Source: DATGHS01 sp035307785 (lineage in GTDB: Bacteria > Planctomycetota > Planctomycetia > Gemmatales > Gemmataceae). Taken from it: a DNA stretch of 14,609 nucleotides. The notes under the pieces are model-generated. The model saw nothing but the letters and a program-made list of their open reading frames with translations, was not told the DNA's origin and did not search any database. The translations under genes were made by a program, and so were the position numbers. Of the stretch, positions 5,986 to 14,052 are shown piece by piece. Location of the stretch: NCBI GenBank assembly GCA_035307785.1, contig DATGHS010000574.1, positions 1 through 14,609 on the forward strand, read 5' to 3'. Every line of letters starts with the position of its first letter. Positions within the stretch are counted from its first letter, which is position 1.

Positions 5986-8742
5986 ATGCGCTGCAATCCG
6001 TTGCCTTGGATCGTCCGGCCAGGCTGGCTGGCTGGCATATTCGCTATCTTGCTCCCATTTGCCCTATTCGCGCAAGATTCCAAATCCGCTCCGTCCGCCC
6101 AAAAAGTCACCACCGTTGAAGGCATTACGGAATACCGCCTGCCCAACGGGGTGCGCTTTTTGCTTTTCCCCGATTCTTCCAAACCGCTGGTCACCGTGAA
6201 CATGACGGTGCTGGTCGGTTCGCGGCATGAAGGTTACGGCGAAACCGGCATGGCTCACCTGTTGGAGCACATGCTATTCAAAGGCACGCCGAACTTTCCG
6301 GAACCCTGGAAGTCACTGCGCGATCACGGCGCGCGCTTCAACGGCACCACCTGGCTCGACCGGACCAACTACTACGAAACCATGACCGCCAGCGACGAGA
6401 ACCTGGATTTCGGCATTCAGTTGGAGGCAGATCGCCTGGTGCACAGCTATGTGAAGCGCGAAGATTTGATTTCGGAAATGACGGTCGTCCGCAATGAGTT
6501 CGAGATGGGCGAAAACAACCCGGAAATGATTCTTCGCCAGCGGATGATTGCCGCGGCGTATGAGTGGCACAACTATGGCAAATCGACCATCGGCAACCGC
6601 TCCGACATTGAGCGGGTGCCCATCGAGAACCTGCAGCGCTTCTACCGCAAGCATTACCAGCCGGATAATATTGTGCTCGTCGTGGCGGGAAAGTTCGACG
6701 AAAAGAAAGCCCTGGCGCTGGTGGAGAAATACTTCGGTGTCCTTCCCAAGCCCAATCGTTCGCTCGACACCACCTGGACGGAAGAGCCCACGCAAGACGG
6801 CGAGCGGAACGTGACCTTGCGGCGCGTCGGCTCCGTGGCCGTGGTAGGCGCGGCGTACCATGTCTGCGCCGGTCCGCATCCTGATTTTGCGGCCGTGGAA
6901 GTGCTGGCCAACGTGCTGGCCATGGAGCCAGCCGGCCGGCTCTACAAGAGCCTGGTCGAAACCAAGAAAGCCAACCGCATCATGGGCTTTTCCATGGGCA
7001 CCCATGACCCCGGAATGTTGGAACTCTACGCCACCTGCGATCCGGACAAGGTTGAACCGGTACGGCAGACAATGATCGAGACCCTGGAAGGGATGGCCGC
7101 GAAACCGATCACGGACGAAGAAGTCACCCGCGCGCGCGCGCAGTTGCTCGCCGACCGCGAGCAGTTGATGGGCGACAGCACGCAAGTGGCGATCAACCTG
7201 ACGGAATGGGCTGCCAACGGCGACTGGCGGCTGTTTTTCCTGCACCGCGACCGGCTGGAGAAAGTGAGCGCGGCCGACGTGAACCGCGTCGCCCAGCAGT
7301 ACTTGCGAACCAGCAACCGCACGCAGGGCGTGTTCGTTCCGACGCCGAAACCGGAACGGGCGGCGATTCCCGAAACGCCGAAGGTCGCTGAGTTGGTGAA
7401 GGACTATAAAGGCCGGGCCAATGTGGCTGCCGGCGAAGCGTTCGACCCCACGCCGGCCAACATCGACCAGCGCGTGCAGCACGTGAAGATCGAAAATATT
7501 AAGGCGGCGCTGTTGCCCAAAAAGACGCGCAATGAGATGGTGCACCTGAACCTGGTCTTGCGCTTCGGCAATGAAGAATCGCTCAAGGGAAAAATCACGG
7601 CGCTGGACATGCTGGCTTCGTTGCTTGAACGCGGCACCAAGAAGCACACACGGCAGGAAATCGCCGACACCTTGGACAAGCTGAAATCGAAAATCAGCAT
7701 TTCGGCAGACACCGGCGTCTTGATCGCGACTGTGCAGACCAAGCGCGAAAACCTGGCCCCGACGCTGGATTTGTTAACCGAGATTCTGCGGGAACCTTCG
7801 TTTTCGGAAAAAGAGTTCGAGCTGCTCCGAAATGAAATGCGCGCCGGGCTCGAAAAAGGCCGTACCGATCCCATCGCGCTGGCCCGCGTCGCGCTGCGGC
7901 GCAAGATCGCTCCCTATCCCAAAGACGATGTGCGTTACGTGCCCACGATCGAAGAATCCCTCGAACGTCTCAAGGCGGTCACGGTGGAAGACGTGAAGGA
8001 ACTGTACAAGTCGCACATCTCCGCCCAGGTGGGCGAGGTTGGCGTGGTCGGCGATTTTGACAAAGAAGGCACGGTCAAGCAACTTCAGAACCTGTTCAAG
8101 GACTGGAAGTCGGATGTGGCGTACCGGCGTGTACCGCGGCCAGCCCATCCGGAAGTGCCCGGCGGCAAAGAGGTCATCTTGACTCCCGACAAGGCGAATG
8201 CGGTGTACCTGGCCGTGCAATCCTTTGCCGTGGGCGACAAGGATCCGGAGTACCCCGCCCTGGAACTGGGCAACTACGTGTTCGGCGGCAGCGCCTCCTC
8301 GCGCCTGCTGAACCGCGTTCGCCAAAAGGAAGGGCTGTCGTACAGCGTGGGCTCCCATGTTCAGGCTTCGCCGCGCGACAAGGCATCGATCTGCATGATG
8401 TTTGCCATCTGCAATCCGAAAAACATCGACAAGGTGGATGCCGCCATCCTCGATGAAGTGGATAAATACCTGATGAGCGGACCGTCGCTCACGGAAGTCA
8501 CCGACGCGCAAAAGGGCTGGCTGGAGGAGCAAAAGAGCGAGCGCAGCGCCGATTCGTATCTCGCTCAGCAACTGGCCAATAACGAAAACCTGGGCCGTAC
8601 CTTCGCCTTCCAGGCCGATCTGGAAAAGAAGGTCTCCGCTCTGGGCCCGACGGAAATCAAGGACGCATTCAAGAAATTCGTCGATCCGAAGAAGCTGATC
8701 ATCATTCGCGCGGGTGATTTTCAGAAGAAGGCAGAGAAGTAA
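5986..8742 (+). CDS. Secreted M16-family zinc metallopeptidase, two-domain (pitrilysin / insulinase type)
   Basis: The 918-residue protein starts with a signal peptide (hydrophobic 17-29, cleavage likely after LFA-29). The first M16 domain (about 45-260) carries the inverted zinc motif HLLEH at 91-95, with the distal zinc ligand Glu in VRNEFE at about 171, so it should be an active peptidase. A linking M16 C-type segment follows (about 210-440). A second M16 half (about 495-910) lacks HxxEH but has the conserved SRLLNRVRQKEGLSYSVG (772-789), with the Arg/Tyr pair that binds substrate in M16 partners. Both halves in one chain match bacterial pitrilysin-like enzymes of about 900 residues. AGGA lies 7 nt before the ATG. 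It acts after export, probably degrading peptides in the periplasm or envelope; the substrate is unknown. A DUF4340 gene follows in the same direction. Confidence 0.95.
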   Translation: MRCNPLPWIVRPGWLAGIFAILLPFALFAQDSKSAPSAQKVTTVEGITEYRLPNGVRFLLFPDSSKPLVTVNMTVLVGSRHEGYGETGMAHLLEHMLFKGTPNFPEPWKSLRDHGARFNGTTWLDRTNYYETMTASDENLDFGIQLEADRLVHSYVKREDLISEMTVVRNEFEMGENNPEMILRQRMIAAAYEWHNYGKSTIGNRSDIERVPIENLQRFYRKHYQPDNIVLVVAGKFDEKKALALVEKYFGVLPKPNRSLDTTWTEEPTQDGERNVTLRRVGSVAVVGAAYHVCAGPHPDFAAVEVLANVLAMEPAGRLYKSLVETKKANRIMGFSMGTHDPGMLELYATCDPDKVEPVRQTMIETLEGMAAKPITDEEVTRARAQLLADREQLMGDSTQVAINLTEWAANGDWRLFFLHRDRLEKVSAADVNRVAQQYLRTSNRTQGVFVPTPKPERAAIPETPKVAELVKDYKGRANVAAGEAFDPTPANIDQRVQHVKIENIKAALLPKKTRNEMVHLNLVLRFGNEESLKGKITALDMLASLLERGTKKHTRQEIADTLDKLKSKISISADTGVLIATVQTKRENLAPTLDLLTEILREPSFSEKEFELLRNEMRAGLEKGRTDPIALARVALRRKIAPYPKDDVRYVPTIEESLERLKAVTVEDVKELYKSHISAQVGEVGVVGDFDKEGTVKQLQNLFKDWKSDVAYRRVPRPAHPEVPGGKEVILTPDKANAVYLAVQSFAVGDKDPEYPALELGNYVFGGSASSRLLNRVRQKEGLSYSVGSHVQASPRDKASICMMFAICNPKNIDKVDAAILDEVDKYLMSGPSLTEVTDAQKGWLEEQKSERSADSYLAQQLANNENLGRTFAFQADLEKKVSALGPTEIKDAFKKFVDPKKLIIIRAGDFQKKAEK

Positions 8743-8752
8743 CAGCTTTTCG

Positions 8753-8860
8753 CCCTCTCCCCTCGGGGGAGAGGGTTGGGGTGAGGGGGCGAGAACAGTG
8801 GCGCTTGCAAGCCCCCGTTCCCCTCACCCCCGTCCCCTCTCCCCCAAGGTGAGAGGGGAG
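8753..8860. repeat. Three-hairpin G/C-rich dispersed repeat
   Basis: Hairpins: 8753-8762 with 8766-8775 (10 bp, 3-nt loop); 8778-8788 with 8820-8830 (11 bp); 8833-8841 with 8851-8859 (9 bp). The stretch 8783-8808 matches positions 1-26 of this window in 25 of 26 bases, so this is a dispersed repeat family. It occupies most of the gap between the M16 peptidase and DUF4340 genes. In RNA the first hairpin could slow or end transcription, but no U-tract follows. Confidence 0.85.
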
Positions 8861-8885
8861 ATTAAATTGACACATCGAGGTCGTC

Positions 8886-11504
8886 ATGAATTTTCGCACT
8901 ACGTACATCCTTTTTGGCGCGGTCGCCATTGGCTTGCTCGTCTTCATCGTCGTGATGAGTGTCGGCTCGCGCGGCACGGCCGAGGATTTCGCGCTGCGCT
9001 CGCTGCACGAATCCGCCAAGACCGACGATCAGGTGCGCAGAATCCAGGACGAAATCGACACCGTGGAAATTGAGCGTGTTAACCCGAAGGGCGACACGCT
9101 GGTATTTAAGCGCGTTGGCGAGCGCGACTGGAAATTGCAGCAGCCCTACGAGGCGAAGGTCGATGCGAACCAGGTGCGCTCGATTGTCGAGGGCCTGGTG
9201 CACGCGCGCATCGACAAGACCGCCGATTTGTCGCCGAATCTTGGCCAACTTGGGCTCGACCCGCCCTCGGTCGTCGTAATCCTGCGCAAGGGCGACAAGT
9301 CGTATTCCCTCAAGCTCGGCAACCTGACGCTCGGCGGCGTGCTGTTCGCCGTCTCGCCCGATGCCCCGAAGGAGCCGATGGCGATTTCCCGCACGGCCGT
9401 CGATGCACTCTTCCGGCAGGGAACCACGAATGTGGCCACGGCCGGCGAGGCTATGAAGTCAATCACCGACTTCCGGGCGCGGAATCTACTCGTGGATGGT
9501 TCCCCCGTGCCGTGGGACAAGGTTAGCGGCGTGCGACTCGTTGAAGGCAAAAAGGAAGTGGCTCTCCAAAAGGCGCCGACGGATGTGTTCGGGCAAGCAA
9601 CGCCGGCCGGAAGCTGGGTCTTCATGAAGCCGGAAGGATTCGGCCCCGTGGACATGGAAGGCGATGCCCCGGGGCCGGCGGGCGAAACGATTGCCGGCCT
9701 GCGGCCCATGCTCACGGCTCTCTCCGGCCTGCGCATCCCCATCATCGCCGACGAGGTAAAGGAAAATCCACAGAATCTTGCCGAATACGGCCTGGCCCCC
9801 GGTCAGGATTCGTGGCGTGTGGAACTCGACATCACCGGCAACGGCACGGAGGTGCTGCACGTCGGCAAGAAAGTGGAAGAGAAGCCCCCGGAGAAACCCG
9901 ATCCCAACAAGCCGGCCCCGATTCCGAATGAAAAAGTGTGGGTCCGCCTCAATAACGAGAACTTCATTGTGCAGTTTCCCGCCAAGACGCTGGAGCCGAT
10001 CCGCAAGCTGATCGATCATCCGTCGCTCTTGCGCGACCGCAACTTGCTGAACGTGAGCATCCCCGCGGTGGACGCCATCGACATCAAGCTGCCGGGCGAG
10101 AAGAAATTCGAGCTGCGCAAGGTGGCCTCGACGGTTCCACCGCCGCCGCCCATGCCGGGTGGTTTTCAACCGCCTTCGCCCCCGCCGCAATGGCGCATTT
10201 ATGAAGAAGGCAGCGAGGTTTCGGAACCGGCCAGCTTCCCCGCCGTCACGGCGCTTTTGAATGCGCTCACGCAACGGCGGCTCATCCGCGACTTCCCCGA
10301 AGGCGGCGACGATAAGACGTATGCGCTCGATCAACCCGTTGCCGAGATCGCGATCTGGCAAGAGGGCATCGTGCCCGAAAAAAAGGAGCCGGAAAAGAAA
10401 GACGACAAGAAAGATGGAAAGAAAGACGAGAAAAAAGAGCCGGCGAAAAAGCCCACACTCAAGGGCGAGCCGAGCGTCCGGCTCAAGTTCGGCAAAAAGG
10501 AAAAAGATATTGTCTACGTTCGCCGGCAGCTTGGCATCTTTTCGGCCATCGTTACGGTACCGGATAACCTTTTGCCGGTGGTCAGCAAGAAATACGTGGA
10601 TTACCTCGACCTGACGCTGCCTTCCTTCGTGCCGTTGCAAGCCGTGAAGCTGTCGTTCAACCGCGGCCCGGTGAAGTACGAGTTGGAAAAAGAGAAGAAC
10701 GACGCCACGGGCGCTGCGTGGAAGATTGTGCAGCCGGCCGACCTTGCCGGCCGCACGGCCGATTCTTTCCGCGTGCAGCAGATCCTCAATACGCTGAGCA
10801 CGCTGCACGCCAGCCGCGTCTTCACGCGCAAGGCCACGGAAGCGGACCTGGCCAGCTGGGCGCTGAAACCACCGCACATCGAAGTTTCAGTCGCGTTGCA
10901 AGATAATGCCGAGCCGTTCGCAGTGCAGATCGGCAAGGAATACGACGACAAGGCAGAAGGCAAACAATACGTCTACATGCGCATGTCCGGCAAGGACACG
11001 GTCTTCCTGGTGGACAAGCGCGCGGCCGATGCATTCCTGCAAGGCGAAATTCAGGACACGACCATCTTCCGGCTCGATCCAAACAAGGTGCAGAGCATCA
11101 AGCTTACCGGCTGGAAGGATGCGCTCCGGGAGGCAACGACGCTGGACCTGGTCCGCAAGAGCCCGACGGAATGGAGCTTGAAAGGCAAGCCGGACGTGAA
11201 GGTCGATGCTCAAAAGGCCGAAGAATTCCTGCAAAGTCTGGCCCTGGTGCGCACCGAAGGCTTCGTTTCGCAAAAGGGCGAACCGAAGCCGGACTACGGC
11301 CTCGACGTGAAAGACAAGGCCCTCGCGATCGAAATCACGCTGGAAGGCGAGAAGACGCCAATTACCCTCACGGTGGGCGCACCGGAGAAAGACGGCAAGA
11401 CGTACTACGCCACCAGCAACAAAGCGCCCGGCGCCGTATTCCTGGTCTTCAAGGATCGCTTCGAAGAAGTGCGCAGGGACCCGTTGTATTTCTTGAAGAA
11501 ATGA
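8886..11504 (+). CDS. Membrane-anchored protein with DUF4340-type repeats
   Basis: The 872-residue protein has one N-terminal membrane segment (residues 7-26), with the rest probably outside the cytoplasm. Segments typical of DUF4340 recur: about 60-150 (VNPKGDTLVFKRVGERDWKL and DANQVRSIVEGLVHARID), about 585-710 (AWKIVQPADL, then SFRVQQILNTLSTLHASRVF) and about 735-868 (TEWSLKGKPDVKVDAQKAEE). The pattern is a strand-rich unit ending in WxLxxP followed by a helix with a counting-like segment. A Pro-rich stretch (417-434) and a Lys/Glu/Asp-rich linker (498-522) separate the parts. GAGG lies 5 nt before the ATG. In other bacteria DUF4340 proteins often neighbour Gld-type ABC transporters or gliding genes; none is visible here. 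The biochemical role is unknown. Confidence 0.88.
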   Translation: MNFRTTYILFGAVAIGLLVFIVVMSVGSRGTAEDFALRSLHESAKTDDQVRRIQDEIDTVEIERVNPKGDTLVFKRVGERDWKLQQPYEAKVDANQVRSIVEGLVHARIDKTADLSPNLGQLGLDPPSVVVILRKGDKSYSLKLGNLTLGGVLFAVSPDAPKEPMAISRTAVDALFRQGTTNVATAGEAMKSITDFRARNLLVDGSPVPWDKVSGVRLVEGKKEVALQKAPTDVFGQATPAGSWVFMKPEGFGPVDMEGDAPGPAGETIAGLRPMLTALSGLRIPIIADEVKENPQNLAEYGLAPGQDSWRVELDITGNGTEVLHVGKKVEEKPPEKPDPNKPAPIPNEKVWVRLNNENFIVQFPAKTLEPIRKLIDHPSLLRDRNLLNVSIPAVDAIDIKLPGEKKFELRKVASTVPPPPPMPGGFQPPSPPPQWRIYEEGSEVSEPASFPAVTALLNALTQRRLIRDFPEGGDDKTYALDQPVAEIAIWQEGIVPEKKEPEKKDDKKDGKKDEKKEPAKKPTLKGEPSVRLKFGKKEKDIVYVRRQLGIFSAIVTVPDNLLPVVSKKYVDYLDLTLPSFVPLQAVKLSFNRGPVKYELEKEKNDATGAAWKIVQPADLAGRTADSFRVQQILNTLSTLHASRVFTRKATEADLASWALKPPHIEVSVALQDNAEPFAVQIGKEYDDKAEGKQYVYMRMSGKDTVFLVDKRAADAFLQGEIQDTTIFRLDPNKVQSIKLTGWKDALREATTLDLVRKSPTEWSLKGKPDVKVDAQKAEEFLQSLALVRTEGFVSQKGEPKPDYGLDVKDKALAIEITLEGEKTPITLTVGAPEKDGKTYYATSNKAPGAVFLVFKDRFEEVRRDPLYFLKK

Positions 11505-11529
11505 CCATTGCGGAGCATGGGCCGCGTAT

Positions 11530-11596
11530 GCGGCTGGGTTCAGCCGCGGAGCAGCCCGGCCGCGAACGCGGCATGTAACGGCGGCATCTAGCCGCC
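11530..11596. terminator. Cluster of three G/C-rich hairpins after the DUF4340 gene
   Basis: Hairpins: 11530-11536 with 11541-11547; 11559-11564 with 11567-11572; 11580-11585 with 11591-11596. They begin 25 nt after the stop codon. There is no T-run after any of them, so a classic intrinsic terminator is not shown; transcript-end protection or Rho-type ending is possible. Confidence 0.4.
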
Positions 11597-11740
11597 AAGA
11601 AGTGTAAACGCAGGCTGAGCCGAGCACAGATGCGACGGCCCACCACGACTTCTTCACCGTGGAGGGCGATGGTTGCGCCGAGCGATCGGATGCATCGGCC
11701 GCAGTGTACGATCCAGATTGCCGCTTGTCATTCAAAAATC

Positions 11741-11809
11741 CGTTTCATTTCACGAAAAGGCGTTTCGTTTCATGGGGGATGTATGTTTTTCCATGAAATG
11801 AAACGAAAC
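11741..11809. repeat. Inverted repeats with two mutually exclusive pairings
   Basis: 11741-11752 pairs perfectly with 11794-11805 (12 bp), and 11762-11772 pairs perfectly with 11799-11809 (11 bp). The right-hand arms overlap, so only one stem can form at a time. The block is built of GTTTCATTTC / GAAATGAAAC-like units and is AT-richer than its surroundings. Confidence 0.75.
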
Positions 11810-11840
11810 CGCTGCTAGGAAGGCGCGTCAGTGCTTCGCG

Positions 11841-11900
11841 CGCGATGAGCCCGCAGCGCGAGCAAGGGATGTCCCTTGCTTGCGCTGCGGGCTCATCGCG
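11841..11900. repeat. 29-bp-arm palindrome with 2-nt loop
   Basis: Arms 11841-11869 and 11872-11900 are complementary with a single mismatch and only TG between them. A partial direct copy of the right arm follows at about 11903-11924. It lies between convergent genes, where a strong hairpin may serve as a two-way terminator. A 20-nt piece of the left arm (11847-11866) recurs with one mismatch at 151-170 inside the FecR/VIT gene. Confidence 0.9.
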
Positions 11901-11933
11901 GGTGCTTGCTCGCGCTGCGGGCTCCGAACTATT

Positions 11934-13817
11934 TCAATGCCCGTCTGGCGGCTTCTTGTCTTTCTTCTTGTCCTTGTCCTTTTCCGTCTGGTGCGATGGC
12001 GTGCCGTTGGGCGAACCACCAGGCATCGGCGTGCCGCCAACCTTTGGCAGGCCACCTGGAGTCCCGGGCGCGAACGGTGACGATCCCGGCGGCGGCGTGC
12101 CAGTGCCATTCGGGTGCATGACATTATTGCCACTCGGCGTGTTGTTATTGCCGAATGGTGGCGGCGTGCCGAGCGGCGGCTTCGGGGGGTTGTTGTTCAG
12201 CGCCGGATTCAGCGGCGGACCACCGGTACTGTTATGCGTATTGTTGCCGTTCAGGGCCGGGTTCACCGTTGTGTTGCCGGTGTTCGTATGCGAGTTGTTG
12301 GCGCCGCCCGAAGCATTGCCCGAGGCGTTACCGGTGTTGTTGTGCGAATTGCCGCCGCTCAATGCCGCGTTCGAGTTGGTGTTCCCGGTATTGGTGTGTT
12401 GATTATTGCCGGTGAACGGCAACGGCGTCGAACTCGATTGCCGGCCCGGCACGTTGTTCGGATTCACGGTGTTCAACCTCGCGGTGTGCGGCGGGTCGCC
12501 GGCTTTCGTCGGTACCTTGCCGCTTGCCACCAGTTGGCTTTCGGTCTGCTGCCGTTGCTTCGCCACATTTTGAATTTGCTGGCTGTTCTGCACGAACTGC
12601 TGCTTCGCCGCCGGCGTTACCGTGGTCATGCGAACATTGTTGATGGTGTTATTCGTCGTATTCACCTGATTGATGTTCGTGACCACATTGTTCACGTTCG
12701 TGATGTTGGTCACGTTCGTGATGGTTGTGGACTTATTGATATAGGTGTACTTGTTCACGATGGTGGGGTTGTTGATCACCGTCGGGCCGGTGTTGCCGAT
12801 GTTGATCGACACCGACAGGCTCACCGGCGGCCGCGGCAGATCGCCGGCGTACCGAGCCACGTACACTTCACGCATCGCCGGCTCCCAGTACGGGTCGCTT
12901 CGGTAGGTGAAGCGATAGTAGCTGAACAGAGGGTCATAAGCATACGAGCGGCCGAAGCTGACGCTGAACCAGGAATGGTAGCCGATGCTTGTGTAGCGGG
13001 CTTCGAAGTAGTCGCCGAAGTAGTAGTGCGTGCTGCCAGTGCGCACGAACAAGGCGCCGTAGAGCGAATTGTCGTACACGACGAAGGTCGGCGAATAATA
13101 CCAGCCCGGCCGATAGGCGACCACAGGGCTGATGTAGACCGGGGCGAACAACAGGCCGCGTTCGCGCAACGGGAAGTCCCAGTAGCCTTCGATGAAGACA
13201 TAGCCGGCCGGGGTCCAACGATAATGCGCGGGAATCCAAACCCAACCCGGGTGGTATTCCACCCACACGCCTGGCCGCCAAACGTAACGGTAGTCGTTGT
13301 AGTACCAGCTACCAGGAACATAGACGTGTTGCTGGCTGGGAGCGGGAATCGTGGGTCCGGTTTCGATCGATGCCGGCGGCGGCGGCAAGTATTGTTGTTC
13401 GGTCTTCTGCTCCGGGGCCCAGTAGCCCGACACCCACTGGAAACCGCCGTTCGCATCGCGCCAGCTTCCCGGAACCCAGGTGCGGCCGGGCGGCGGGGTG
13501 CGCCAGAAGCCACTTACCCAGAGGAAGTCGTTGCGGGCATCGTCCCAGGCCCAGTAGCCGCCAATCCACTGCACACGGTCGCCTTCGGGCCGCTGATCGG
13601 GCGGCTGCTCTTCGATGGGCGCCGGCGGCTGGCGATTGATAACGTGGGTTGGAGCGGGCTGGCTGTCTACGGGTTCTGCGAAGGCTTCGTGGATGGGGCC
13701 GCGAGTTTGCACTTCCACGCCCTCGGGCTGTTGCGGCGGCTGTTGCGCGCGGACCACGGCCACGGCCAGTATCAGGCCCAGCGTGGAGAGTAGGAGGCAG
13801 GGTAAGATGCGCGACAT
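11934..13817 (-). CDS. Exported YXWGXW-repeat protein with Asn/Thr-rich tail
   Basis: The 627-residue protein has a Sec signal peptide (residues 1-24, ending VVRA before QQPP). Residues about 84-135 and 166-212 carry YXWGXW-type repeats (WIGGYWAWDD, WVSGFWRTPP, WVPGSWRDANG, WVSGYWAPE, YVPGSWYY, FIEGYWDFP). Residues 220-320 are very Tyr/Phe-rich. Residues 335-397 form an Asn/Thr/Val/Ile repeat (ITNVTNITNVNNVVTNI). Residues 465-610 are low-complexity Asn, Gly, Thr and Pro, and the tail is Lys/Asp-rich. Such proteins are exported in planctomycetes and are probably bound to the envelope; no enzymatic motif is seen. AGGA lies 8 nt before the ATG. A BBP7 barrel gene lies upstream on the same strand, 235 bp away. 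Confidence 0.93.
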   Translation of the reverse strand: MSRILPCLLLSTLGLILAVAVVRAQQPPQQPEGVEVQTRGPIHEAFAEPVDSQPAPTHVINRQPPAPIEEQPPDQRPEGDRVQWIGGYWAWDDARNDFLWVSGFWRTPPPGRTWVPGSWRDANGGFQWVSGYWAPEQKTEQQYLPPPPASIETGPTIPAPSQQHVYVPGSWYYNDYRYVWRPGVWVEYHPGWVWIPAHYRWTPAGYVFIEGYWDFPLRERGLLFAPVYISPVVAYRPGWYYSPTFVVYDNSLYGALFVRTGSTHYYFGDYFEARYTSIGYHSWFSVSFGRSYAYDPLFSYYRFTYRSDPYWEPAMREVYVARYAGDLPRPPVSLSVSINIGNTGPTVINNPTIVNKYTYINKSTTITNVTNITNVNNVVTNINQVNTTNNTINNVRMTTVTPAAKQQFVQNSQQIQNVAKQRQQTESQLVASGKVPTKAGDPPHTARLNTVNPNNVPGRQSSSTPLPFTGNNQHTNTGNTNSNAALSGGNSHNNTGNASGNASGGANNSHTNTGNTTVNPALNGNNTHNSTGGPPLNPALNNNPPKPPLGTPPPFGNNNTPSGNNVMHPNGTGTPPPGSSPFAPGTPGGLPKVGGTPMPGGSPNGTPSHQTEKDKDKKKDKKPPDGH

Positions 13818-13910
13818 ATTGGAATTCCTGAAGGGAGTAAATTTGGGATCATCTTCGTCGCTTGCGAATCAAGCGAGGAACGAACCTGCGGCTGGAAACT
13901 TGCGCGGCAA

Positions 13911-13952
13911 TAAAAATCGGCCGCGCCTGGCAGGAAACGCACAGACCGGCCG
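13911..13952 (-). terminator. Possible intrinsic terminator of the BBP7 gene
   Basis: Read on the minus strand, CGGCCG at 13947-13952 can pair with CGGCCG at 13918-13923, a small CCTG/CAGG hairpin lies in the loop, and ATTTTTA follows. It lies about 100 nt after the BBP7 stop and about 95 nt before the YXWGXW start. The stem is only 6 bp, so this is tentative. Confidence 0.3.
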
Positions 13953-14052
13953 CTATGTACCGATTCTTCCGAATTGTGGCAATGGAGAAAATGATGAGGG
14001 TATTCGCTCGCTCCGCTACGAAGACTCCGCGTTGCGGCTAGCCACCGCACAC

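Larger units (their letters stand above)
11505..11933. other. 429-bp convergent intergenic region with several hairpins
   Basis: No credible gene was found between the convergent DUF4340 and YXWGXW genes. From left to right it holds three short G/C-rich hairpins (11530-11596), a plain stretch of about 140 bp, an AT-richer block with alternative hairpins (11741-11809), and a long near-perfect palindrome with a partial extra copy (11841-11925). Transcription from both sides should end here. Confidence 0.75.

Noticed and set aside
6313..7647. 444-codon minus-strand open frame
   Set aside because: It is antisense to the M16 peptidase, with no domain and biased composition.
9486..10877. 463-codon minus-strand open frame
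   Set aside because: It is antisense to the DUF4340 protein gene and low in plausible protein features.
11630..11818. 62-codon plus-strand open frame between the convergent genes
   Set aside because: No ribosome site or domain is seen, and its end runs through the inverted repeats.
12114..13793. 559-codon plus-strand open frame
   Set aside because: It lies wholly antisense to the YXWGXW gene, is rich in Arg/Val/His as expected of a reverse reading of GC-rich codons, and shows no domain. The minus-strand protein has a signal peptide and known repeats.
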